Of a stretch of 5,899 bases of DNA, positions 1 to 5,781 are shown piece after piece. Below the pieces are notes generated by a model, which was not told the origin of the DNA, made no database searches, and worked only from the letters and a program-made list of their open reading frames with translations. This DNA comes from JAHDCC01 sp964551835 (GTDB lineage: Bacteria; Actinomycetota; Acidimicrobiia; Acidimicrobiales; SZUA-35): positions 1-5,899 of the forward strand of contig CAZKEM010000091.1 of assembly GCA_964551835.1 (NCBI GenBank), in the 5' to 3' direction. The stretch's first letter is position 1; each line of letters opens with the position of its first letter. The position numbers were made by a program, and so were the translations under genes.

Positions 1-2
1 TC

Positions 3-395
3 ATTGCGGTCAATGGCGACCGAATCGCAATGCGTCAGACACTCGGCGCCGCAATCACAGCGGTCGTCACTGGGGCGCCGTCGACGATTGAAGGCGGCGA
101 TGGGTCTTCATCACCAGACCCTGAGCAACCCGAACCCGAACCGGACCCGCAAGATCCGGACCGGCAAGACCCAAAGCCCACTCCAGACCCGGAAGACCCG
201 GAACCACTTCCGGACGATTCCGATACCTATGATCCGGCGGGGAAGTCGCTTGTTGAGCTCCTGGCTGACATAGACCGTTTGGTCGCAGAATCGGAACAAG
301 CGACTGTAGACGGCGACACCGAACTAGCCGCGCAGCGGCTAAGGGAATCCAAAGCAGCTACCGCTGAGGCACGCAAGCTTCTCGAAGGACAGTAA
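3..395 (+). CDS. C-terminal end of a probable UPF0182 family membrane protein (5' end outside window)
   Basis: The frame is open from the window edge to TAA at 393-395, giving 130 visible residues. The gene must begin upstream, so the internal ATG at 30 is not taken as the start. The first part (IAVNGDRIAMRQTLGAAITA) resembles the C-terminal 'GxRvAmgxTLxeAl' segment of UPF0182/COG1615 proteins, which are large multi-pass membrane proteins common in Actinobacteria. A low-complexity acidic proline-rich linker follows (about 114-224, repeated PE/PD dipeptides). The end is a charged alpha-helical segment (about 243-392) containing LADIDRLVAESEQATVDGDT. The family also typically ends with a Pro-rich linker and a short helical 'A..GD...A...L' tail. 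The biochemical role of UPF0182 is not established. No membrane segments fall within the visible part. Recognition is from memory of family C-termini, so the assignment is probable rather than certain. Confidence 0.7.
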   Translation: MAVNGDRIAMRQTLGAAITAVVTGAPSTIEGGDGSSSPDPEQPEPEPDPQDPDRQDPKPTPDPEDPEPLPDDSDTYDPAGKSLVELLADIDRLVAESEQATVDGDTELAAQRLRESKAATAEARKLLEGQ

Positions 396-420
396 TCTCG
401 GAACTAATCGGCACATCCGC

Positions 421-437
421 GCCCGTGCGGAACGGGC
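421..437 (+). terminator. Weak hairpin after the UPF0182-like gene, possible terminator
   Basis: GCCCGT (421-426) and ACGGGC (432-437) form a perfect 6-bp stem with a 5-base loop, 26 bases after the stop codon. There is no T-run directly after it; the next T-rich stretch starts at about 451. It could slow or end transcription from the upstream gene, but it lacks the form of a standard intrinsic terminator. An alternative 4-bp pairing, CCGC (417-420) with GCGG (427-430), competes with it. Confidence 0.25.
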
Positions 438-459
438 CCGGACTGCAAGATTTGTTGTC

Positions 460-527
460 CTGTCATTTTCTTCGATATTTGCTAAATATTCCCTTTGACG
501 ACCCGATCAATAAAGCACATTGATACT
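460..527 (+). promoter_or_regulatory. AT-rich region with candidate promoter elements for the msrA operon
   Basis: This is the only AT-rich stretch in the 263-base gap before msrA. Two weak sigma70-like readings exist. One is CTGTCA (460-465), a 17-base spacer and an extended TGC-TAAATA -10 (483-488). The other is TTGACG (495-500) with GATACT (522-527), whose 21-base spacer is too long for a standard promoter and would need an activator. A perfect 6-bp dyad, ATCAAT (506-511) and ATTGAT (519-524) separated by 7 bases, lies in the second spacer and could be an operator. A promoter is expected here because the orientation is shared and the gap is long, but the exact boxes are uncertain. Confidence 0.3.
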
Positions 528-573
528 GAAAGTCGGTGGGGCGATGGGCTCGATCGACGTCTGGGCCCCTCTA

Positions 574-650
574 CGGCGGAAGGTTGGCTCAGGCGTCGTT
601 CAAGCTTTCGCTTTTTGGCCTCTTGGCAAGTCGAGGTCCGCCGAAGTAGG
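574..650 (+). promoter_or_regulatory. Possible folded 5' leader and ribosome binding site of msrA
   Basis: CGGCGGA (574-580) and TCCGCCG (637-643) form a perfect 7-bp closing helix around a GC-rich segment that contains a small AAGC/GCTT hairpin near 604. The helix ends 2 bases before the putative Shine-Dalgarno AGTAGG (645-650), which sits 8 bases from the ATG at 659. Such a leader could influence translation of msrA. A 7-bp pairing across 56 bases can arise by chance, so this is only suggestive. Confidence 0.2.
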
Positions 651-658
651 CTTTAGAG

Positions 659-1294
659 ATGGCTTCTCGTTTTTTGTCCCGTAAGAACTCTAAGGACCCA
701 GGCCGCGTACTGCCGGGACGAGACGAACCTGTCGATATCAGCGGTCGGCATTTGGTGCTCTCTACCTCTATGGTCGAACCGTTTCCAGATCACACCGAGC
801 AGCTCATCGTTGGTATGGGTTGTTTTTGGGGTGTTGAACGTTTGTTTTGGACCATGGACGGGGTGCACACCACGGCTGCTGGTTATGCAGGGGGAACGAC
901 CCGAAATCCAACCTATGAAGAAACCTGCACCGGTCTGTCTGGACATACCGAGGCGGTTCTTATCGTATACGATCCGGCGCAGGTCTCGTTAGAACAGCTA
1001 TTGAAGACGTTCTGGGAGAACCATGATCCAACGCAGAAGGACCGACAAGGCAACGACGTCGGAAGTCAGTACCGTTCGGCACTGTTTGCATCTTCGGAGG
1101 AACAACTTGAATCGATCCGAGCGTCGGTTGAAAAATACCAGTCGATTTTGACGGAGTCAGGCTTTAGTAAGATCGAAACTGAGGTTGGGATGGCCGCTGA
1201 ATTTTACTACGCCGAGGAATACCACCAGCAATACTTAGCTAAGAATCCAAACGGTTACTGCAACCATGGGTTTTGCCAGGTGGCTTATAGTTAG
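659..1294 (+). CDS. msrA: Peptide methionine sulfoxide reductase MsrA
   Basis: The 211-residue product reduces the S-epimer of methionine sulfoxide in proteins and free methionine, using thioredoxin as donor, in the cytoplasm. The active-site motif GCFWG is at residues 54-58, with catalytic Cys55. The catalytic-site residues expected for the E. coli type enzyme are present: Glu98 in GHTEAV, Asp133 in GNDVGSQYRS and Tyr138. Two Cys residues near the C-terminus (Cys201 in NGYC, Cys206) fit the resolving cysteines, so this looks like a three-Cys MsrA with a nearly complete E. coli-like layout, including the N-terminal extension ('LPGRDEPVDISGRH'). The length matches the long family form (about 212). 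The ATG at 659 is preceded by AGTAGG 8 bases upstream, and the N-terminal similarity supports this start. The gene ends 13 bases before the large regulator and is probably co-transcribed with it. No MsrB domain is fused and none is encoded in the window. Confidence 0.97.
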   Translation: MASRFLSRKNSKDPGRVLPGRDEPVDISGRHLVLSTSMVEPFPDHTEQLIVGMGCFWGVERLFWTMDGVHTTAAGYAGGTTRNPTYEETCTGLSGHTEAVLIVYDPAQVSLEQLLKTFWENHDPTQKDRQGNDVGSQYRSALFASSEEQLESIRASVEKYQSILTESGFSKIETEVGMAAEFYYAEEYHQQYLAKNPNGYCNHGFCQVAYS

Positions 1295-1307
1295 GGATAA
1301 TTGAAAT

Positions 1308-4300
1308 ATGGGGGACGCACCCGCCGTTGGTTCTCGCGGAGATGTGATAGACGTTAAGATGTTTGGTGGGTTCTCGCTCTCCATCGGTGAGACGAGCGTC
1401 GGAACCATTGCGGGCCGGCAGGCAATATCGCTTCTGGCATACCTAATTCTGTACAGAGAAAAGCAGCACACCCGCGATCTCCTGATCGGACAGTTCTGGC
1501 CGGACCTCGACGAAAGTAAGGCCCGCCGCCGACTCAGTAACGCGTTGTGGCAGATTGGCTCTGCCTGTGCTAAAGCAGGTTCGGAGTCTGTTCTGGTGCG
1601 ACAGAAGGAAACCGTCTCGCTCCGATCAGACATCGCCGTTTGCGTAGATAGCGAAATCTTTGACGGCTGGGTCGACGACTTCGAAGATCGACTCCGGAAT
1701 CAGGATTCCGAACTACGAGACCCGGCGTCATTGGTGAAGCTGTCCGACCTCGTCGCCGACTATGACGTCTTTCTGGCTGGCTACTACGACGATTGGATAG
1801 ACTTTGAACGCACCCGTTTGTCGGCTCGTAATATCGACGCGTTGGAAATGCTGGTTAAGAATTTCAAGAACTACGGCGACTATGACGCTGCGCTACGACA
1901 CGCGCGGCAACTGGTCGCAGCCGATCCGCTTCGTGAGGAATCGCATCGCGAAGTTATGCGTTTGTGTGGGCTTACGAGTCAAGTAAGCGGAGCGAAACGA
2001 CAGTACGAAATTTGTCGCGAAGCGCTCGGAAAGGGCTTGAACTTCGAGCCGTCCGAGGAGACAACGGAGCTACTTCGGCGAGTTGAGCGGGAAACATCGG
2101 TCGGCACCCAACCTGATACTGTTACGACGTCTGATCCGCTCGTTGGTCGTACACAGATGTTGGCTGGCCTTCTGTCTAAAGTGGAGGAGTTACTAGCGGG
2201 TGGCGGCGGTTTAGTACTTGTCGAAGGTGAGATGGGTATGGGGAAATCTCGTCTCGTCGATGAACTAGTAGAGGGCGCTCGTTGGCGCGGAGCCGATGTC
2301 ATCTCGGCCAACCACACCGAACGTAGCCGTTGGATGCCCTACGGTTCACTATGCGAGGCTATCGCTCCGTCATGTGTTGGGTTGCGGGGTGAGCACGTTG
2401 CGGAATCACTGGACCCGCTGTGGGTCACCCAGGTTCAGAAATTTATTCCCCGTTTCGGGGCCGAGCTTGATGAACGAAGCCACCCGAGCCCGACGGTTCT
2501 CAAAGGTGAAGAAGAAGGCTGGCGGGCGGCAGAAGCGTTGGCCCGAGTTGTTCTGGCGCTCGGTCGTCTGAAACCGACTGTCGTAATTCTAGAAGATCTT
2601 CAGTGGGCAGATCACGAGCTCATGGGCACGCTCAAAGTTCTGAGCAGAGACTTGGCAGGTAGCGGTATTTTGCTGTTCCTGACGTACCGGCGTTCCGAGG
2701 TGGAGAACTCCGAACCTATAAGAACCACGATCTCGGAGTTGGCCCGTTTGTCCGGGGTCTGTCGCTACGAAGTCGAACCGTTGGCCGATGAGAGCATGAG
2801 GCGACTACTAGCTTCCCGTAGTGGTCCGGTCAGTCTCTCGGCATCGGCTTCGGAAAAGCTGTTGGACGTGGTTCACGGCAACCCGATGTTCGCAATTCAG
2901 GTCTTAGAACACCCCGAACTTCTCAGTCGTCAGCTGGCGGGTGATTCAGAAGAGGAACAAGTCGCTTCAGACGTGATGGCAGGGGTAGTCCGTCAACGGA
3001 TTGGTCTCGCAGGTCCGGGGGTCGAAAAAGTTCTGGAATTGCTAGCTGTGTTGAACGAACCCACTGGGTCGAAGCTGGTCGCCAGGCTTCTGGACGTGCC
3101 ACGTGACCTCGTGATAGTTGATATGAACGAAGCCGTAAGGTCCCGTTTCTTGGCTGAGTCTATTGATGGGTGTCGATTTGTCAACAAGGAAATTCGGCGA
3201 CTGGTCTACCAGCAAATTGACCCAGAACGACGGCGTCAGTTACATGGGCAAGTGTACGATTCGCTCGACGCGGCGGGAGGCGAAACCGACCAACTACTCG
3301 GCACTCATGCGTGGCGGGCAGGGCGTTGGAAACAGGCGTTTGACTTGCATCGACGAGCGGCGCTTGCCGACCTGAACCTCCATGCATACAAGACGGCACG
3401 TACCCACTTCGACTTTGCTGACCAGGCGGCGAGCAAGCTAGGTTTGAATTTGGTCGAGTGGTTCGATGACCTAATGAAGTACGAAGACGCCCTCGATGTG
3501 TTGGCGCTGAGAGATGAACAGGCGACCTTGCTCGAACGACTCGGTCCGCTCGACCTTGACGACCAGCAACGTACCGAAGTGGAGCTCCGGCGTGTCCGTT
3601 TGTTGGCCCATACATCCCGGTATGAAGATTCTGCTGAGGTGTCAAAGGCTGCGATTGAACGGGCGGAGCGCTTAGAACAGCAGTGTGGTGAAATTCGTGC
3701 CTATGCAGGAGCGTCGCTTTTTTGGAGTGGAAATCCGACTGAGGCCATCGATGTCTTGGGTAAGGCCGTCGAAGAACTCAGCGAAGCTGGACTCTCCTCA
3801 TCTGAGCCGTCTATTTGGCTGGCAAAGGCCCTCATCGAACGGGAGCGTTTCAGCGAAGCTCATAAGGTATTGGACCAGGCGGCAGTTCTTGCTCAGCCGA
3901 ACGAAAACCTGCGGTTCCGGGTGGATGCGTTGGCGGCCAAAGCTTCGATATACATGTACGAGGGCGTTGGAGACCGGGGAGTGGAACTCTATGAAGAGTC
4001 ACGGAGGCTTTCTCAGCAGATCGGCTACTTACGAGGTGAAGCCGTTAGCCTCGTAAATTTGGGAATGGCGCACGGACTGGTAGGTCAGCCGGCGAAGGCG
4101 TTGAAGTTCTTTGAGGCTGCCAGAGTCATTACTCCGGTTCTTTCGGCGGAACGCGGTCAGGCAATTATTGAACTGAATATCGCGGGCATTTGCCATCGTT
4201 TACTCGGAGATGACGACAGGGCACTCGAGTTGGCAACGAAAGCAGCCGTATTCTTCCGGAGTCTGAATGATGCCAGTTCTGAGGTGTTGTGTATGGACAC

Positions 4301-5096
4301 TCTTGCGGGGGTTGACTTTCGTCGAGGTCGCCGCACGAAGGCAAAGGCGATGTTAACCGACGCACTAAACCGCGACGAGGTCGTAGATGAACCCTGGTCC
4401 GAAGTCCAGGTAGCTATCGCTTTGTGTGAGGTCCACCTGCAGCTCGGTGACTATGAAAGTGCTCTTGATGACGCGGAACGTGCTTTGAAGAGTCGTCGCG
4501 AGTTGAACCTTCTAGGTATGACCCCAATCTTGTCTGGCATCAGGTCGTTGGCTTTGGCGAAGCTTGGTCGAATCGTTGAAGCATCGGAGGTCGTTAACCA
4601 GGTTGAAAGCATCTCGAGTAATCATTGGTACTCTCACTTGACCGCTTGGAGGCTTGCGGAGACATTGGAGTGTCTCGGTAAGCATGAACGCAGGAACAAA
4701 ATGGTCACTCTCGCGTACGAATGGCTGTCGGCTAATCTCGATGTGCTAGACAGTTCCCAACGAGCGATGGCATGGAAGAACGTCCCAGAACATTGCGAGA
4801 TTGCCGAGGCTTACCAGCGGCTTGAACCAATTATCGAACGGGTTCGTGTCGGGTCCGCTAGTTCGGCGGACGGTAACCTTGTCGAGGTTGATCTGACGGT
4901 GTCAGAGCCGACAGATTGGGACTTGGCAACCGACGCTGATCGTCGACAATGTCGCCTCGCTCGTATCTTTGCGGAGGCTGCCGAACAAGGCGGCTCAGTC
5001 CGGTTGATCGATTTAGCGGATTGTCTAGGCGTGAGCGAGCGGACAATCAAGCGAGATCTATTCGTGTTGAGGGAGTCTGGAGCCACTCGTAAATAA
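1308..5096 (+). CDS. Large SARP/BTAD-type transcriptional regulator with AAA ATPase, TPR-like array and C-terminal HTH
   Basis: The product is a 1262-residue, probably cytoplasmic signal-integrating transcription regulator. Domains in order: a SARP-like winged helix at about 14-107 (typical FGGFSLSIG, then LLIGQFWPDLDESKARRRLS); a BTAD at about 112-262, ending EPSEETTELLRRVE; and an AAA/STAND-type ATPase at about 277-540. The ATPase has Walker A GEMGMGKS (307-314), Walker B VVILED followed by LQWAD (425-435), and the HGNPMF motif at 523-528. A helical/winged segment follows at about 565-655, with RRLVYQQIDPERRRQLH as in MalT/LAL-like ATPases. Degenerate TPR-like helical repeats run from about 665 to 1150. 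At 1214-1258 is a second helix-turn-helix, LADCLGVSERTIKRDLFVLR, which resembles DeoR/HTH_11 domains. SARP regulators such as AfsR share the first part; the C-terminal HTH is not standard. AGGGA at 1293-1297 overlaps the msrA stop codon and is the likely ribosome binding site. There are no frameshifts. The ligand and target genes cannot be read from the sequence. Confidence 0.95.
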   Translation: MGDAPAVGSRGDVIDVKMFGGFSLSIGETSVGTIAGRQAISLLAYLILYREKQHTRDLLIGQFWPDLDESKARRRLSNALWQIGSACAKAGSESVLVRQKETVSLRSDIAVCVDSEIFDGWVDDFEDRLRNQDSELRDPASLVKLSDLVADYDVFLAGYYDDWIDFERTRLSARNIDALEMLVKNFKNYGDYDAALRHARQLVAADPLREESHREVMRLCGLTSQVSGAKRQYEICREALGKGLNFEPSEETTELLRRVERETSVGTQPDTVTTSDPLVGRTQMLAGLLSKVEELLAGGGGLVLVEGEMGMGKSRLVDELVEGARWRGADVISANHTERSRWMPYGSLCEAIAPSCVGLRGEHVAESLDPLWVTQVQKFIPRFGAELDERSHPSPTVLKGEEEGWRAAEALARVVLALGRLKPTVVILEDLQWADHELMGTLKVLSRDLAGSGILLFLTYRRSEVENSEPIRTTISELARLSGVCRYEVEPLADESMRRLLASRSGPVSLSASASEKLLDVVHGNPMFAIQVLEHPELLSRQLAGDSEEEQVASDVMAGVVRQRIGLAGPGVEKVLELLAVLNEPTGSKLVARLLDVPRDLVIVDMNEAVRSRFLAESIDGCRFVNKEIRRLVYQQIDPERRRQLHGQVYDSLDAAGGETDQLLGTHAWRAGRWKQAFDLHRRAALADLNLHAYKTARTHFDFADQAASKLGLNLVEWFDDLMKYEDALDVLALRDEQATLLERLGPLDLDDQQRTEVELRRVRLLAHTSRYEDSAEVSKAAIERAERLEQQCGEIRAYAGASLFWSGNPTEAIDVLGKAVEELSEAGLSSSEPSIWLAKALIERERFSEAHKVLDQAAVLAQPNENLRFRVDALAAKASIYMYEGVGDRGVELYEESRRLSQQIGYLRGEAVSLVNLGMAHGLVGQPAKALKFFEAARVITPVLSAERGQAIIELNIAGICHRLLGDDDRALELATKAAVFFRSLNDASSEVLCMDTLAGVDFRRGRRTKAKAMLTDALNRDEVVDEPWSEVQVAIALCEVHLQLGDYESALDDAERALKSRRELNLLGMTPILSGIRSLALAKLGRIVEASEVVNQVESISSNHWYSHLTAWRLAETLECLGKHERRNKMVTLAYEWLSANLDVLDSSQRAMAWKNVPEHCEIAEAYQRLEPIIERVRVGSASSADGNLVEVDLTVSEPTDWDLATDADRRQCRLARIFAEAAEQGGSVRLIDLADCLGVSERTIKRDLFVLRESGATRK

Positions 5097-5134
5097 ATCC
5101 GGGAATTTCTAAGGAATGGCTAGAGCTGGTATTT

Positions 5135-5156
5135 GCCCTGTTCAGGGCCTATTTTA
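5135..5156 (+). terminator. Modest hairpin downstream of the regulator gene, possible terminator
   Basis: GCCCTG (5135-5140) and CAGGGC (5143-5148) are exact reverse complements, forming at least a 5-bp stem with a GTTC loop. The sequence then continues CTATTTTA. The short stem and imperfect T-run make it a weak intrinsic terminator, placed 38 bases after the regulator stop. If leaky, it would let transcription continue into the small ORF at 5265. The rest of 5097-5264 holds no gene; a loose dyad TTTAGG (5153-5158) and CCTAAA (5181-5186) is also visible there. Confidence 0.35.
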
Positions 5157-5264
5157 GGTCGATGTCCTTCATGGGAGACGCCTAAATCTCTTGGATCTAA
5201 GACACTGGAAAGACAGGCTTGGACAATGATGATCCTTACCACCAACCGGAAAGAAGTTACTCCT

Positions 5265-5369
5265 ATGTCTCGCACACATGTCAAACTAGCAATTATCGCC
5301 ACTTGCACCGCCGCTATTACAGTACTCGGCCCAGCTGGAGTCATTGGCGGAGGTATGGGTTGGGGATAG
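5265..5369 (+). CDS. Small hydrophobic, possibly exported peptide (34 aa)
   Basis: This ATG-started ORF has a strong purine-rich ribosome binding site, GGAAAGAAG (5248-5256), 8 bases upstream. The peptide has a short basic N-terminus (MSRTHVK), a hydrophobic stretch at about residues 8-28 (LAIIATCTAAITVLGPAG and on), and a glycine-rich aromatic tail, GGGMGWG, at residues 28-34. This looks like a signal or membrane segment followed by a very short C-terminus. A single Cys14 sits in IATC, which is not a good lipobox. In-frame starts upstream (TTG at 5133, ATG at 5226) have poorer ribosome binding sites and would add a charged extension. I do not recognise a family. Its position right after a TPR regulator suggests a propeptide signal, an antisense-like toxin or a small membrane protein as options; the first is only inference. 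It may also be a chance ORF. Confidence 0.5.
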   Translation: MSRTHVKLAIIATCTAAITVLGPAGVIGGGMGWG

Positions 5370-5473
5370 ACCGTCCTTAGATCGATCCTCGAAACTCTGC
5401 GATTATCCGCCGTAGTTGTGGGGGGGAACTTCTCGAGGACGTGTGTGTGGGGCGCTTCGCGGCTCACACACTC

Positions 5474-5525
5474 GGCTCGAAGCGTCTGGACAACGTAGAC
5501 CTAGCATTGTCCAGACCTTCGAGCC
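5474..5525 (+). repeat. Long imperfect inverted repeat (19-bp stem, 13-base loop)
   Basis: The left arm 5474-5493 begins GGCTCGAAG and ends GTCTGGACAA. The right arm 5507-5525 is its exact reverse complement except for one extra C (5482 or 5483 region) bulged in the left arm. The loop spans 5494-5506. ATTTATTT follows directly at 5526-5533, so the element could itself act as a first, less efficient terminator ahead of the perfect one at 5534. Confidence 0.8.
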
Positions 5526-5533
5526 ATTTATTT

Positions 5534-5570
5534 GCTACGGCCAGCCCCCGCTGGCCGTAGCATTTTTTTT
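5534..5570 (+). terminator. Strong intrinsic terminator
   Basis: GCTACGGCCAGC (5534-5545) and GCTGGCCGTAGC (5550-5561) form a perfect 12-bp GC-rich stem with a CCCC tetraloop, followed by A and then eight T (5563-5570). On the opposite strand the hairpin is not followed by a T-run, so it works for + strand transcription. It closes the transcript containing the small ORF and the structured region and insulates the tRNA gene. Confidence 0.94.
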
Positions 5571-5608
5571 GGGGTAGCCGTTTTGTTGGTTCTTTTTATC
5601 GAACGCTG

Positions 5609-5636
5609 TTGACTTTGGACACCGTTCTGCTACGAT
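5609..5636 (+). promoter_or_regulatory. Sigma70-type promoter of the initiator tRNA gene
   Basis: TTGACT (5609-5614) and TACGAT (5631-5636) are separated by 16 bases. They lie 15 bases before the mature tRNA 5' end, so transcription would start at about 5642-5645 with a short 5' leader for RNase P to remove. Both boxes are close to consensus, and the preceding strong terminator indicates an independent tRNA unit. Confidence 0.75.
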
Positions 5637-5651
5637 GGTTAATCCATTCAT

Positions 5652-5728
<77 letters not shown>

Positions 5729-5734
5729 AAGAAG

Positions 5735-5764
5735 AGCCCTCTTAAGCAATTAGGAGGGCTTTTT
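5735..5764 (+). terminator. Intrinsic terminator of the tRNA-fMet gene
   Basis: AGCCCTCTTA (5735-5744) pairs with TAGGAGGGCT (5751-5760), a 10-bp stem with one T-G wobble and a 6-base loop, running into a T-tract (5760-5764). It starts 7 bases after the tRNA CCA end and stops 17 bases before the next start codon. Confidence 0.88.
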
Positions 5765-5781
5765 CATGCACGAAAGATTTT

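Larger units (their letters stand above)
5386..5570 (+). ncRNA. Candidate structured RNA (or structured 3' UTR) ending in an intrinsic terminator
   Basis: The 200-odd bases after the small ORF have no credible gene but contain consecutive predicted helices. P1: TCCTCGA (5386-5392) with TCGAGGA (5433-5439). P2: GTGTGTG (5441-5447) with CACACAC (5465-5471), with an inner GCG/CGC pairing. P3: 5474-5493 with 5507-5525, 19 bp with one bulged C. A terminator hairpin follows at 5534-5561 with eight T. The helices lie end to end with gaps of 1, 2 and 8 bases, which is more order than ordinary spacer shows. I do not recognise 6S, SRP, tmRNA, RNase P or a known riboswitch. No convincing promoter is visible just upstream, so it may be processed from, or form the tail of, the small-peptide transcript. 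Confidence 0.45.

Noticed and set aside
544..684. A 46-codon ORF starting with ATG upstream of msrA and overlapping its first 26 bases in another frame.
   Set aside because: The GGTGGGG before it is too close to the ATG for a good ribosome binding site, the composition is not distinctive, and msrA has a well-supported start of its own. It could be an upstream ORF, but nothing else supports it.
3181..3645. A 154-residue open frame on the minus strand inside the regulator gene, and other minus-strand frames such as 1235-1633 and 1979-2317.
   Set aside because: They lie opposite a clearly coding, domain-rich gene, show no recognisable family and are explained by the codon bias of the + strand gene.
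5133..5264. N-terminal extension of the small ORF using TTG at 5133 or ATG at 5226.
   Set aside because: The TTG lies on the hairpin at 5135-5148 and neither start has as good a ribosome binding site as the ATG at 5265. The extension would also put a charged segment before the hydrophobic core.
5286..5306. Lipoprotein signal (lipobox) around Cys14 of the small peptide.
   Set aside because: The residues before the Cys are I-A-T, not the usual L-[AS]-[GA], and the hydrophobic stretch before it is only about five residues long.
5120..5467. A 115-residue minus-strand open frame across the small ORF and the structured region.
   Set aside because: No recognisable domain, no convincing ribosome binding site considered, and it crosses the P1 and P2 helices, which make better sense as + strand RNA structure ahead of the terminator.
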